64,000 nt of DNA from Lysobacter sp. A03 (GCF_000855665.1 NZ_JXSS01000027.1:1-64000), one strand, 5' to 3'; counted from the first letter of the stretch, positions 17,163 to 26,553 are shown. Notes: generated by a model not told the origin, from the letters alone. A program made the numbers and translations.

Positions 17163-17648
17163 ATGCAGATAGACATCCGTGACGCTACGCCGGGCGACGC
17201 CGGCCTGCTGGCCCAGTGGTCGGCGGCGATGGCGCTCGAGACCGAGTCCAGGGTACTGACCCCCGCGACGATTCTCGCTGGGGTCAAAGCGGGTATCGCC
17301 GATGCCGCCAGGGCGCGCTACTTCATCGCCAGCGGTAGCGCAGGGCTCGGCGGAGGCGAGACGGTGCGCGTTGACGTCGGCACGCTGATGCTCACCCGTG
17401 AGTGGAGCGACTGGCGCAACGGTGACTGGTGGTGGATCCAGAGCGTGTATGTCGATCCGGGCTACCGTCGACGCGGCGTGCTGTCCGCGCTGTACCGGCA
17501 TGTCGAGGTTCTCGCTCGCCAGACCGACGGCGTCATCGGCCTGCGGCTGTATGTCGAGCGCGACAATGCCGTCGCCCAGCGCACCTACTCAGCGCTGGGC
17601 ATGGCCGATGCCGGTTACCGGATCTACGAAGCCGGCTTTTCCGACTGA
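17163..17648 (+). CDS. GNAT-family N-acetyltransferase
   Basis: A 161-residue GNAT acetyltransferase. IQSVYVDPGYRRRGVLSALY is the acetyl-CoA binding motif A (R/Q-x-x-G-x-G/A form), followed by GLRLYVERDNAVAQRTYSALGM, the motif B region found in many small-molecule acetyltransferases. It transfers an acetyl group from acetyl-CoA to an amine; the acceptor is unknown. The ATG at 17163 (MQIDIRDA) matches the normal GNAT beginning. Its stop codon directly abuts the stop of the convergent gene on the other strand. Confidence 0.85.
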   Translation: MQIDIRDATPGDAGLLAQWSAAMALETESRVLTPATILAGVKAGIADAARARYFIASGSAGLGGGETVRVDVGTLMLTREWSDWRNGDWWWIQSVYVDPGYRRRGVLSALYRHVEVLARQTDGVIGLRLYVERDNAVAQRTYSALGMADAGYRIYEAGFSD

Positions 17649-18584
17649 TCAGGAGAGCGCGGCGCGACAGTCATCGCCCAGGTCGCAGTGGACGAACTGC
17701 ACGGCAATGCCGTGCGCGCCGAGCACCGCGGCAATCTGGCGCTGGCGACCCTGGAAAAACTGGAAGAGGCGCTGCTGGCGCTCGCGCTGGTCATCGTCGG
17801 CGGCCACGACGCCCTGATGGTAGTGATGTTCCCAGCTAGCCGGTGACATCAGCGCGATGCGTGCCTCGCCATTCGCGTAGTGCACCAGCGGCTCGGGCGC
17901 CTCGTCCAGCCGGGCAGTCTCTCCCGGGTGCAGCAAAGCCGTTTCCAGCAGCGGCCACAGGGGCGCCAGGCCCGCGTGTTCATACTGGATCGAGGTCATC
18001 GCCGCCAGGTCGTGCACGGTCATGAAGCGGGCATGCTCGACCTGCAGGCCGAAGGCGGCCTGGGCTGCCAGCGCAGTATCCGCCGCCGCCATGCCCACCT
18101 CGATCAGATCGTGCTCGAAGGCATCGCCGACCCGTCCCACCACGTCCTCGGCGCCCTTCAGGACGAACGGCACCAGCCGCAGCGGACCGCCCAGATAATC
18201 CGGTGACGGCGCCAGCGTGCCCGGCAACACCGAGCCACTGGCCCCGAAGGCGATGATCCGGCCGCTGTCGCGCTCCAGGCCACCGCGGGGTGCGCGGGCG
18301 GCCAATTCGTCCAGTTCCCGGTGCAGTGGCCAGCCCGGCCGCAACAACTCGACCGGATCGTAATGGGCACCGACGGTGATCAGCTCCAGCCGCGCCGCCT
18401 CGGGTGCGAACTCGGCCAGGTCGCGGGCGATCAACTGGGCCAGCGCACCGACTTCGGCCTGCGCCAGGCGGTCGCGGTCGACCGGGGCATCGCCGACCAC
18501 CTCGATGGCGAACGCACCGAGTACGCTCAGTTGTGCGGCAGCGACGGGGCGGGATACAGGGTCGGGATTGCTGGCTGGGCTCAT
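17649..18584 (-). CDS. conserved-looking protein of unknown function (311 aa)
   Basis: An open reading frame with strong third-position GC bias, giving 311 residues from the ATG at 18584 (MSPASNPD). I do not recognise the family. It is acidic, without signal peptide or membrane segment, and has an N-terminal Ala/Leu-rich part, a GGxLERDSGRIIAFGASGS segment and a C-terminal part with ARIALMSPASWEHHYH and several Gln/Arg-rich helices. Two Cys are near the C-terminus (FVHCDLGDDCRAAL). It converges end-to-end with the acetyltransferase and is divergent from the thiolase gene. Nothing around it suggests a role. Confidence 0.65.
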   Translation of the reverse strand: MSPASNPDPVSRPVAAAQLSVLGAFAIEVVGDAPVDRDRLAQAEVGALAQLIARDLAEFAPEAARLELITVGAHYDPVELLRPGWPLHRELDELAARAPRGGLERDSGRIIAFGASGSVLPGTLAPSPDYLGGPLRLVPFVLKGAEDVVGRVGDAFEHDLIEVGMAAADTALAAQAAFGLQVEHARFMTVHDLAAMTSIQYEHAGLAPLWPLLETALLHPGETARLDEAPEPLVHYANGEARIALMSPASWEHHYHQGVVAADDDQRERQQRLFQFFQGRQRQIAAVLGAHGIAVQFVHCDLGDDCRAALS

Positions 18585-18762
18585 CGGGTGTCCGGACTGG
18601 GATCTGGCGGTGGGCGGGTCGTCGGACCGCCTGGATACGCAGGCGTTTGGTTGCACGCAGGGGCCGGCGTTACACTTCGGACATTATGCCCGCAAGCGAC
18701 CGCGGGCCCTGCAATACCCGCGCTGGCTGGACCGCCGCGGGTCTCCAACGAGGTGACCACCG

Positions 18763-20040
18763 ATGCGCCAAACCCGTCCCGTTGCCGTGCTCGGCGGCGT
18801 CCGGATTCCCTTCTGCCGCCAGAACACCGCCTATGCGGACGTCGGTAACCTGGGCATGTCGGTGCGCACGCTCGGCGCGCTGGTCGAGAAATACGGCCTG
18901 CATGGACAGCAACTGGGCGAGGTGGCGATGGGTGCGGTGATCAAGCACTCCAGCGACTGGAACCTTGGGCGCGAGGCGGCCCTGTCCTCCGGCCTGTCGC
19001 CGTTGACGCCGGGGCTGACGCTGCAACGTGCCTGCGGCACCTCGCTGGACACGATCGTCGCCGTCGCCAACAAGATCGCCGTGGGCCAGATCGAGGCCGG
19101 CATCGGCGGTGGCTCCGACACCACCTCGGACGTTCCGATCGTCTACGGCAGCCAGCTCCGCCGGCGCCTGCTGGCCGCCGCTGCGGCGCGCGACACCAAG
19201 GGCAAGCTGGCCGCGTTCAAGGGCTTTTCGCTGCGCGAACTCAAGCCTGATTTCCCCGGCGTCGCAGAACCGCGCACCGGCAAGTCGATGGGCGAGCACT
19301 GTGAGGAGATGGCCAAGGAATGGAACATCTCGCGTGATTCCCAGGACGAGTGGGCGCTGTCGTCGCACCAGAAACTCGCCGCCGCCTACGAGCGCGGGTT
19401 CTTCGACGACCTCGTGGTCAGCTTCCGTGGCGTCTCCCGCGACAACAACCTGCGCGCCGACAGTTCGCTGGAAAAGCTGGCGACGCTGAAACCCGCGTTT
19501 GACCGCACCTCGGGTCGTGGCACGCTGACCGCCGGCAATTCCACCCCGCTCACCGATGGCGCCGCCGCGTGCCTGCTGGCCTCGCCGGAGTGGGCCGCCG
19601 CGCACGGTCACGAGCCGCTGTGCCACCTCATCGACTCCCAGGTCGCGGCAGTCGATTTCACCCACGGCGAGGGGCTGCTGATGGCGCCCACCATCGCCGT
19701 GCCGGAGATGCTCGCCCGCCAGGGTCTGAGCCTGCAGGACTTTGACTTCTACGAGATCCACGAGGCGTTCGCCGCCCAGGTGCTGTGCACGCTGCGCGCC
19801 TGGGAAAGCGAGGAGTACTGCCGGAACCGCCTGGGCTTGGACGCCCCGTTGGGACGGATCGACCCGGCCAGGATCAACCCGAATGGCTCGTCACTGGCGA
19901 CCGGCCATCCGTTTGCGGCGACCGGCGCGCGGATCGTCGCCACCGCCGCCAAGGAGCTGGAGCAGCGCGGCGGAGGACGCTGCCTTGTGTCGATCTGCAC
20001 CGCCGGCGGCATGGGCGTGGTGGCGATCCTGGAGCGCTGA
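18763..20040 (+). CDS. fadI: acetyl-CoA C-acyltransferase (FadI-like thiolase)
   Basis: A 425-residue thiolase, resembling the FadI subunit of fatty-acid beta-oxidation. Cys91 in RACGTSLD is the acyl-enzyme nucleophile, HEAFAAQVL carries the conserved His, NPNGSSLATGHPFAATG the C-terminal His region, and Cys412 in CTAGGMG is the general base. It cleaves 3-ketoacyl-CoA with CoA or runs in reverse. No fadJ partner is adjacent in this window, so the symbol is by similarity. GAGG is placed before the ATG. It converges with hemY. Confidence 0.88.
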   Translation: MRQTRPVAVLGGVRIPFCRQNTAYADVGNLGMSVRTLGALVEKYGLHGQQLGEVAMGAVIKHSSDWNLGREAALSSGLSPLTPGLTLQRACGTSLDTIVAVANKIAVGQIEAGIGGGSDTTSDVPIVYGSQLRRRLLAAAAARDTKGKLAAFKGFSLRELKPDFPGVAEPRTGKSMGEHCEEMAKEWNISRDSQDEWALSSHQKLAAAYERGFFDDLVVSFRGVSRDNNLRADSSLEKLATLKPAFDRTSGRGTLTAGNSTPLTDGAAACLLASPEWAAAHGHEPLCHLIDSQVAAVDFTHGEGLLMAPTIAVPEMLARQGLSLQDFDFYEIHEAFAAQVLCTLRAWESEEYCRNRLGLDAPLGRIDPARINPNGSSLATGHPFAATGARIVATAAKELEQRGGGRCLVSICTAGGMGVVAILER

Positions 20041-20077
20041 GGCGCCCGCTCCCGCAAGGCACCCGGCAGGGGCCGGA

Positions 20078-20118
20078 TAGCGCGCTTCGCGTCAACCCGA
20101 CGCGTAGCGCGCTTCGCG
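20078..20118 (+). repeat. 14-bp direct repeat around a small hairpin between fadI and hemY
   Basis: TAGCGCGCTTCGCG occurs at 20078-20091 and again at 20105-20118. Between them CGCGTC (20088-20093) pairs with GACGCG (20099-20104) around AACCC. The element lies in the short convergent gap and could serve as a two-sided terminator, although no T-run is present. Confidence 0.4.
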
Positions 20119-20122
20119 ACGT

Positions 20123-21388
20123 TTACTCGCGCAGGCGCGGCATGCCGTGTTCATCGCGCTCTTCCACCACCGCCATGTCATGCAACTGCTGGCGCATGTC
20201 GCGTCCCGGCAACTCGGTGATGGCCTCGCCGCGGCTGGCGCGCAAGGCGTTGGCGTAGGCCAGACGGCTGCGCGACTCGTCGCCGGACTCGGCGAAACCG
20301 TGGCCCAACTCCTCCCACGCATCGCCGCCGGCGCCCTGGGCGATCGCGCGGTGCAGATACCCCTCGGCGCGCGCCCATTGGCCCTGCACGCGATTGATCC
20401 GGGCGAGTGCCAGGAGCAGTGCGGGGCTGCCCGGGTGCGCCTGCAGCCAGCGCTCGGCGTTTTCCCGACGCCGTTCGAGGTGGCCAATGGGCAACCGCCC
20501 GTACAGCGCGGCAAGCGATTCGTCCCAGCGCTCATCCAGGGCCTTTTCCACGCTTTTCGCCGCGGCATCTTCCCAGCGCAGGGCGGCGGCGCGCTCGGCA
20601 TAGGCCGTCACCGCGTCTGGATCGGTACGGAACGCCTTGGGCAATGACTCCCAGCGGTCGGCGAGGATGTTCGCATCGCCCGCTTCGCGCAACGCGGCGC
20701 TGGCCCATTGCGCTTCCAGCCGGTCCAGCTGCTGCACCGGCAGGACCTTCTGTTGGCGCATGGCCCCCAGCAGTCCGTACGCCTCGCCGACCTCGCCGGT
20801 CGCCGCCAGCGCATGCGCACGCAGCAGCAATCCGCGTGGCGGCAGTGGCTGCACATCCGGGGTCTCCAGCAGCATCAACGCCTCGGCGGGACGGCCGTCG
20901 GCGAGCGCGAGTTCGGCGCCGATCACTGCGCGGGTGACGGGGTGGGAGCCGGTCAACGCATCCAGGTGCTGGCGCGCGAGCGGTGCGTCACCCGACGCGG
21001 CAGCGGCGCGTGCGGCGCCTGCATGGGCCAGGTGGGCCACACCCTGGCGCAACGCCATGGGCTGGCGCGCGGCATCGTCCAGCAATTTCTCCGAGCGTCC
21101 CCACTGGCCCAGTTCCAAAGCACCCAGACCATCGATGAGTTTCATCCGCGCGCTGCGGTTACGGCGTCGCCGCAGGGTGATGAACGGCAGGGTGAGCATC
21201 TTCCAGATCAGCCACAGCGCGACCCACACGCCCAGCCCGACCAGGATGGCCGCGGCCAGCGTGGTCACGTAGCGGGTGCCGCGGAAGTCCAGCGTCAGCA
21301 CCCCCGGATCCTGGACGAGCAACTGGGCGGCGAGCGCGCCGACCAGCGCCAGCACGATCCAGAACAACAGATTGCGAAAAAGGTTCAT
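20123..21388 (-). CDS. hemY: HemY-family TPR membrane protein
   Basis: A 421-residue HemY N-terminus family protein (the gammaproteobacterial protein in the hemCDXY group, not protoporphyrinogen oxidase). Two membrane segments occupy roughly residues 5-25 and 42-62. The rest is a periplasmic or cytoplasmic TPR solenoid with repeated A-x-A-L helices. In E. coli the gene belongs to the hemCDXY operon; its exact function in tetrapyrrole synthesis is unresolved. The start overlaps the hemX stop (ATGA). Confidence 0.87.
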   Translation of the reverse strand: MNLFRNLLFWIVLALVGALAAQLLVQDPGVLTLDFRGTRYVTTLAAAILVGLGVWVALWLIWKMLTLPFITLRRRRNRSARMKLIDGLGALELGQWGRSEKLLDDAARQPMALRQGVAHLAHAGAARAAAASGDAPLARQHLDALTGSHPVTRAVIGAELALADGRPAEALMLLETPDVQPLPPRGLLLRAHALAATGEVGEAYGLLGAMRQQKVLPVQQLDRLEAQWASAALREAGDANILADRWESLPKAFRTDPDAVTAYAERAAALRWEDAAAKSVEKALDERWDESLAALYGRLPIGHLERRRENAERWLQAHPGSPALLLALARINRVQGQWARAEGYLHRAIAQGAGGDAWEELGHGFAESGDESRSRLAYANALRASRGEAITELPGRDMRQQLHDMAVVEERDEHGMPRLRE

Positions 21389-22389
21389 GGCAGCTGCTCC
21401 CGATTATTCGCGCGTAGTTGGCGCAACTGGATCAATGTGGTGCCCAGGGTCGGAAGCGGGGGTGAAAGCGGTAGGGCAGCGATCTCCTGCAGCTCGGAGC
21501 GGGCGTCGGCGGCTGCGCCGGGCGTGGGGGAAATCCGCGCCAGCCAGAACTCTGCACGACCCAGCGCGGCCCTGTAGGCGGCGGTGTCGCGGCGTTCCGC
21601 GCCGGCCCGCGCGAGGGTGATTTCCAACTGCAGACCTGCCTGTGCATCCGCCTGCTCGGCCGCATCGAGCGGTTGTGGTCCGTCAAGGGTTTGAACTTCG
21701 ACGATCCCGATGAACGCGCGCTTCCACCACGGTTGCGGTGGCGCGGTGATGGCCGGCTTGGCTGTCGACACTGGCTCGGTGACACCCTTCGCCCATTGGT
21801 CCAGGCGCGCGAGCGCCCGCGCACGCGGCTCGGCGTCCAGCGCGTCGAGCGAGGCGCGCTCCTGACCCAGAGCCTGGCGCAGGTTGAGATAGGCCGGGTC
21901 CTCGATCGACTCCAGCACTCCGGCGGCAAGCGCATAGCTGCGGCGGGCGCCATCGAGATCGCCGGCAATCTGCAGGCGTTGCTGGCCCAGGCTCAGCAGC
22001 ACCTCCGCCTCGTCCAGTCGCAGGGCCTGTGCGCTGTGGCGCGCCGGATCGCTGTAGCGCGCGAAGCTGTCCTCGATCAGGGCGGAACGCTCGGAAAGCC
22101 CGAGTAATTCATCGCGCAGGATGCGGTTGGTCGCGATCGCCTGTTGCAGGCGCTTGGCCTGGACGCCCTGATCCCCGCGCAGCGTTGCCAGGCGCTGGTC
22201 CAGGCTCGCCAGTCGCACGTCGATGTCACTGGCTTGGGCGACATCCTGAGCCTGATGGCGCTGCCACCAGTAGTAGCCGCCATAGGCAAGCGCACCGGCC
22301 ACCAGCAGCAAGACCAGCATCCACAGCCACAGCCAGGCTGATCGGCGACGGGGGGATGGGAGGGGCGGAGTGCTGGACACGTCAGACAC
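21385..22389 (-). CDS. hemX: HemX-family membrane protein
   Basis: A 334-residue HemX-like protein, often misnamed uroporphyrinogen-III C-methyltransferase although it has no methyltransferase motifs. A basic N-terminus is followed by one membrane segment (residues 18-40), a coiled-coil region (about 45-105, including LASLDQRLATLRGDQG) and a helical C-terminal domain. It lies between hemD and hemY in the order known from E. coli. The role is probably structural in the heme pathway, which is inference. Confidence 0.85.
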   Translation of the reverse strand: MSDVSSTPPLPSPRRRSAWLWLWMLVLLLVAGALAYGGYYWWQRHQAQDVAQASDIDVRLASLDQRLATLRGDQGVQAKRLQQAIATNRILRDELLGLSERSALIEDSFARYSDPARHSAQALRLDEAEVLLSLGQQRLQIAGDLDGARRSYALAAGVLESIEDPAYLNLRQALGQERASLDALDAEPRARALARLDQWAKGVTEPVSTAKPAITAPPQPWWKRAFIGIVEVQTLDGPQPLDAAEQADAQAGLQLEITLARAGAERRDTAAYRAALGRAEFWLARISPTPGAAADARSELQEIAALPLSPPLPTLGTTLIQLRQLRANNREQLP

Positions 22390-22437
22390 ACGGTTGGCGG
22401 GGGTTCCAATGCTACCGGACCGGCGTGTGCGCGGTCG

Positions 22438-23199
22438 TCATGCCATCAGTTGCGCGGCCACCTCGATCATGTCGGCCGGACGCGCACTACGCGCCTGACG
22501 GCAGGTGGAGAATCCGGAGTCGTGGGCCAGTTCCACCAGTCGTGCGCTGGCCGCCACCGCCGGCAGTGCCAGCAGGCGCTCGACCACCGGCGCCGGCAGC
22601 GTCTGCAATGTGAGCTGGAGGGCCTCGCCGCTGGACACCGCAAGCACGGCCGGCGCCTTGAGGTTGTGTACGGCCGCCAGCGCACGCGGCGGCGGGAGCA
22701 CCGGAACGCGTTGATACACATTTGCGCGGATGACCTTCGCGCCGCGTGCCTCCAGGGCCGGAGGCAAGGTGCCGCGTCCCCCCGGGGCGGTTACCAGGCC
22801 GATCGTGCTGTCGTGCAAGTGCTGCAGTCCGGGCAGTGCCAGCAGCCCTTCACTGTCCATGCGGGTGGGCGCGACAACATCGGCCACCCCGACCCGTCGC
22901 AGCGCGGCGGCGGTGCCCGAGCCGACGGCAAACCACGCCTGGCCCGGCATTGCACGAAGATCGCGGAGCTTCGCGGCCGAGCGCGCGGCCTCCGGGCTGG
23001 TGAACATCAGCCGGTCGGCGGCGAGCGCCTGATCCAGCGCGGCCCGGCTTTCCACGCTGTCGATGGTCTCCAGCTTCCACGGTGCCAATGCGAGCAGGCC
23101 GGCGCCGTGGCGGGTGGCTGCGCGGCGCAGGCTCGCGTTGCCGCCGCGTGGACGCAGCGAGATCACGTACCATGCGGGGGCTGGGTTGCGCGCGCTCAT
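22438..23199 (-). CDS. hemD: uroporphyrinogen-III synthase
   Basis: A 253-residue HemD that cyclises hydroxymethylbilane to uroporphyrinogen III. Family features, which are weakly conserved by nature, are the N-terminal SLRPRGGN, LMFTSPEAARSA, VGSGTAAALRRVG and VSSGEALQLTL. The ATG at 23199 is preferred; a GTG two codons upstream is possible. hemC is not in the window on either side, so the normal hemCD pairing is broken here or hemC lies elsewhere. The following hemX starts 48 bases downstream. Confidence 0.85.
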   Translation of the reverse strand: MSARNPAPAWYVISLRPRGGNASLRRAATRHGAGLLALAPWKLETIDSVESRAALDQALAADRLMFTSPEAARSAAKLRDLRAMPGQAWFAVGSGTAAALRRVGVADVVAPTRMDSEGLLALPGLQHLHDSTIGLVTAPGGRGTLPPALEARGAKVIRANVYQRVPVLPPPRALAAVHNLKAPAVLAVSSGEALQLTLQTLPAPVVERLLALPAVAASARLVELAHDSGFSTCRQARSARPADMIEVAAQLMA

Positions 23200-23299
23200 C
23201 GGCACAGCTTGGCACGCGCCACCAAGGACTGCATGCCTCGTCGTGCCGCCTGCGCACCCATCCCATTTACCGGTCGATCCGGCTCCAGCCAGGGTTTAC

Positions 23300-23767
23300 A
23301 TGCCGCAATCTGTGTCCAACAGCGAGGCCTTGCAGCGCCTCGAGCAACGTTTCCAGTCGATGCCGCCGGTGGCGGCGATGGCGCCGGTGATCGAGAGCTT
23401 CGACGGTGACAGGCTCTGTCTCACGGCGCCACTGGCTCTGCACGTCAACGACAAGAGCTGCGCCTTTGGCGGCAGCATGGTCTCGCTGATGACACTGGCG
23501 TCCTGGGGGCTGGTGACGATGCAGGTCGAGGCTGCCGGAATCGATGCGGGGATCTACGTCGCCGACAGCCAGGTGCGCTATCTGCACCCGGTCTACGACG
23601 ACCTGCGCATCACCGCCGGGCTGGCGCCCTCGGGCGGCTGGGACGCATTCATCGCGACCCTTCGCCAGCGTCGGCGCGCGCGGATCAGCCTGGTCGCCCG
23701 CCTGATGCTGGCCGACGGCCGGCTTGCCACCGATTTCAGCGCCCGCTACGTCGCGATCGCCCGCTGA
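23300..23767 (+). CDS. YiiD C-terminal-type hotdog thioesterase
   Basis: A 155-residue protein of the YiiD_C (putative thioesterase) family. It shows NDKSCAFGGSMVSLMTLASWG, the hotdog central helix preceded by an FGG loop, and SQVRYLHPVYDDLRI, the strand segment typical of the family. In E. coli the domain is the C-terminal half of FabY/YiiD, linked to fatty-acid synthesis initiation; here it is a stand-alone protein. The ATG at 23300 is selected because homology starts with the next few residues. It is divergent from hemD. Confidence 0.75.
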   Translation: MPQSVSNSEALQRLEQRFQSMPPVAAMAPVIESFDGDRLCLTAPLALHVNDKSCAFGGSMVSLMTLASWGLVTMQVEAAGIDAGIYVADSQVRYLHPVYDDLRITAGLAPSGGWDAFIATLRQRRRARISLVARLMLADGRLATDFSARYVAIAR

Positions 23768-23826
23768 GCCAACCTGTCCACAGCGCCCGATACGATGGGC
23801 CGCTAGCCACCCGGAGATTTCGAGAC

Positions 23827-24285
23827 GTGCATTGGCCTACCCATTTTCTTCCACGCAAGCGCTGGCCCGGTCTGCGCTCGATGTTGTTTGGCCTGGCGGC
23901 ACTGTTGGTGCTTGCCGGGTGTGGCAGCGCCAGTCCCGCCGCCAACGCGCTGGACTCCGCGCAATACGCCTGGTCAGGCGCGATCCGCTGGGGCGATTTC
24001 GCCGGCGCAAGGAACCTGGTCGACCCCGCGGTGCGCGAGGCGAATCCGCTTACCCAGCTTGAGATGGAGCGCTACGAGCAGGTCCAGGTATCGTCCTACC
24101 GCGACGTCGGCGGTGCCGTGGATACCGCCGCCGGGCGCGCGATGCGCAACATCGAGATCGGCGTCATCAACCGTCACACCATGGCCGAGCGCACGGTCCG
24201 TTATCTGGAGCAGTGGCGCTGGGACGAGGACGCCAAGGCCTGGTGGCTGGTCAGTGACCTGCCGGACCTGTGGGCCGGGCAATGA
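23827..24285 (+). CDS. lipoprotein of unknown function
   Basis: A 152-residue lipoprotein (GTG start) with lipobox LVLAGCGS, acylated Cys at about residue 32; starting at the ATG at 23881 would give a shorter signal with Cys14. The mature part contains two conserved-looking Trp-rich segments (YAWSGAIRWGDF and EQWRWDEDAKAWWLVSDLPD) and a central beta-rich part. The general shape, with an amino acid pattern of a small NTF2-like fold, is suggestive only. It precedes the rhodanese gene by 66 bases. Confidence 0.7.
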   Translation: MHWPTHFLPRKRWPGLRSMLFGLAALLVLAGCGSASPAANALDSAQYAWSGAIRWGDFAGARNLVDPAVREANPLTQLEMERYEQVQVSSYRDVGGAVDTAAGRAMRNIEIGVINRHTMAERTVRYLEQWRWDEDAKAWWLVSDLPDLWAGQ

Positions 24286-24351
24286 GCGCGTTTTTGCACC
24301 CGTCCCGCCGCTGGGCGACAATCCCCGGCCCCAAGTCGTGCGCGTGATTCC

Positions 24352-24792
24352 GTGACCTTTGAAGAACTGCTGGCCTTCGCCCAGCGTCACCCCCTGCTGT
24401 CGCTGGCGCTGGTCGGCATCACCGTGGCCCTGGTGTTCACCGAAATCGCCCAGCTGTTCCGGGGTTACGCAGGCCTGCGCCCGGCCGAGCTGGTCGCGCT
24501 GATGAACCGCGACAACGCGTTGGTCATCGACCTCTCGCCCAGCGGCGACTTCGAGAAGGGCCACATCGCCGGAAGCAAGTCGGTCCAGCCCAGCCAGTTC
24601 GATCCGGAAAGCAAGCAGCTGGCCGCCGCCAAGGCGCTGCCGGTGATCGTCGTGTGCCGCACCGGCATGACCGCCGGCGCGTCGGCCAAGCGGCTGAAGA
24701 AGGCCGGCTTCGAGAAGGTCTACGTGCTTGAGGGCGGCATCCAGGCGTGGCGCCAGGCCGACCTGCCACTGGTCAAGGGACGCCGCGGCTGA
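24352..24792 (+). CDS. membrane-anchored rhodanese-like protein (YibN type)
   Basis: A 146-residue protein: one membrane segment (residues 12-32) followed by a rhodanese domain whose active-site loop is VCRTGMTAG, with Cys about residue 102. It should transfer or carry sulfane sulfur at the cytoplasmic membrane face. The order rhodanese-secB-gpsA matches the E. coli yibN-grxC-secB-gpsA locus, minus grxC. It uses a GTG start, as no ATG precedes the membrane segment. Confidence 0.83.
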   Translation: MTFEELLAFAQRHPLLSLALVGITVALVFTEIAQLFRGYAGLRPAELVALMNRDNALVIDLSPSGDFEKGHIAGSKSVQPSQFDPESKQLAAAKALPVIVVCRTGMTAGASAKRLKKAGFEKVYVLEGGIQAWRQADLPLVKGRRG

Positions 24793-24870
24793 ACAGGATG
24801 CGGGTCGGTGCGGGCCTTGCTTCGCCGGCCGTCGTCCCCAGCCTTGAGCCCATGGCGCTTGTTGGCTGCG

Positions 24871-24879
24871 TGCCATAAT
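24871..24879 (+). promoter_or_regulatory. extended -10 promoter of secB
   Basis: TGCCATAAT is an extended -10 (TG, one base, CATAAT) 36 bases before the secB start. GGAG at 24903-24906 is the secB ribosome binding site, eight bases before the ATG. No strong -35 box is visible. Confidence 0.45.
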
Positions 24880-24914
24880 CGCCACTTTTCCGTCCTTACG
24901 CTGGAGTAATCCCG

Positions 24915-25442
24915 ATGTCTGAAGAAACCCTCAACGGTGCCGCCGCGCCGGCTGAAGCCGCCACCGGCCCGTCTTTCACGGTCGAGAAGATCTACGCCAA
25001 GGACGTCTCGTTCGAAGTTCCCGGCGGCCCGGGCGTGTTCAACGAGCAGGCCCAGCCAGAGTTGCAGATGAACCTCAGCCAGAGCGTGCAGCAGGTCAAC
25101 GAAGGCCTGTACGAGGTCGTCCTGGGCATCACGCTGACCTGCAATGCCGATGACAAGCCGCTGTACCTGGCCGAGGTGAAGCAGGCCGGCGTGTTCAGCA
25201 TGACCGGCTTCGAGCCGGCGCAACTGGACGCGATGCTCGGCATCCATTGTCCGAACGTGCTCTACCCGTACTCGCGCGCCCTGATCAGCAGCCTGATCCA
25301 GTCCGGTGGTTTCCCGCCGTTCTTCCTGCAGCCGATCAATTTCGAGGCCCTGTACAGCGAGAGCCTGCGCCAGCGCGCGGCCAAGGAGTCCGAGAACACG
25401 ACCCCGGGCCTTGACGGCGTCGAGACCGCCGGCAACGCCTGA
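24915..25442 (+). CDS. secB: protein-export chaperone SecB
   Basis: A 175-residue SecB. It keeps precursor proteins unfolded and hands them to SecA for Sec export, working as a cytoplasmic tetramer. Conserved segments are [19 protein letters not shown], the conserved core [47 protein letters not shown] and the C-terminal [12 protein letters not shown]. The C-terminal tail is longer and more acidic than in E. coli. It is followed eight bases later by the gpsA start, in the usual order. Confidence 0.95.
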   Translation: MSEETLNGAAAPAEAATGPSFTVEKIYAKDVSFEVPGGPGVFNEQAQPELQMNLSQSVQQVNEGLYEVVLGITLTCNADDKPLYLAEVKQAGVFSMTGFEPAQLDAMLGIHCPNVLYPYSRALISSLIQSGGFPPFFLQPINFEALYSESLRQRAAKESENTTPGLDGVETAGNA

Positions 25443-25449
25443 TCGCGTC

Positions 25450-26486
25450 ATGAGTGACTCGGTGGAAAACAGCGCCCTGCGCGTGGCCGTGCTGGGCGCT
25501 GGCTCGTGGGGCACGGCACTGGCCGCGTTGATTACCCGTCACGGACACGACACCGTACTGTGGGGTCGCGACGCGGATGCCATCGCCGGCATCTCGCGCG
25601 ACCGGCAGAACGCCCGGTATCTGCCCGGAATCATGCTGCCGGACACGCTGCGCGCGACCGGTGATCTGGTCGAGGCGCTGACGGACTCCGACCTGGTCTT
25701 GGTGGTAGTGCCGTCGCACGCCTTTGCCGACACCCTGCGGTTGCTTGCGCCGCACGCCCTGCGCGTGCGGGCGTGGCCTGGGCCAGCAAGGGCTTCGAGC
25801 CGGGCAGCGGCCGCTTCCTGCACGAGGTCGCAGCCGAGTTGCTGGGCCCGCAGGTTCCACTGGCGGTCGTCACCGGGCCTTCGTTTGCGAAAGAGGTCGC
25901 CATCGGCCTGCCCACTGCGCTGACGGTGCACTCGGCAACCGCAGACTTTGCCAAGCGCGTTGCCGGCGTCCTGCACGGGCCAAGTTTCCGCGCCTACACC
26001 GGCGACGACATGCTCGGCGCCGAACTGGGCGGGGCAATGAAGAACGTGCTGGCGGTGGCCACCGGGGTTGCCGACGGGATGGAGCTGGGCTTGAATGCCC
26101 GCGCCGGCCTGATTACCCGCGGCCTCAACGAGATGCTGCGCCTGAACCGTGCCCTGGGCGGTCGGCCTGAGACCGTGATGGGCCTGGCCGGCCTGGGTGA
26201 TCTGGTGTTGACCTGCACCGGGGACCTCTCACGCAATCGCCGTTTGGGGCTGGCATTGGGGCGCGGTCACTCCATCGAGGATGCGATCCGCGAAATCGGC
26301 CAGGTGGTCGAATCGGTCCAGACCGCCGACGAGGTGATGCGCCTGGCCCGCCGCCACGAGGTCGAGCTGCCGATCGCTGAAGCGGTCTACGCGGTGCTGC
26401 ATGGCGAACTCACGCCGGCCCAGGGCCTGCGCCAGTTGATGGCGCGCGAGCAGAAGGCGGAATACCCCGGTCCGCTGTTCGGCTGA
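25450..26486 (+). pseudogene. gpsA: glycerol-3-phosphate dehydrogenase [NAD(P)+], frameshifted
   Basis: The gene encodes GpsA, which reduces dihydroxyacetone phosphate to sn-glycerol 3-phosphate for phospholipid synthesis, but it is split over two frames. The first part (25450 to about 25765) carries the NAD-binding [13 protein letters not shown] and [18 protein letters not shown]. The second part, in another frame, resumes with [19 protein letters not shown] and contains the catalytic [29 protein letters not shown] and a normal C-terminus. The break lies in the GC-rich stretch 25750-25775, and one base appears to be missing. Everything else is intact, and GpsA is normally indispensable, so a sequencing or assembly error is as likely as a true mutation. 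Confidence 0.85.
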
Positions 26487-26502
26487 TGCCTTCGGGATAC
26501 GC

Positions 26503-26540
26503 GTACAAAAAAGCCCGGCCTGAGCCGGGCTTTTTTGTAC
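26503..26540 (+). terminator. bidirectional rho-independent terminator (gpsA / ax21)
   Basis: A perfect inverted repeat: GTAC, six A, GCCCGGC, loop CTGA, GCCGGGC, six T, GTAC. It has a GC stem and a T-run in both orientations and lies between the convergent gpsA and Ax21-family genes, so it can end both transcripts. Confidence 0.92.
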
Positions 26541-26553
26541 ATGACGATCAATA

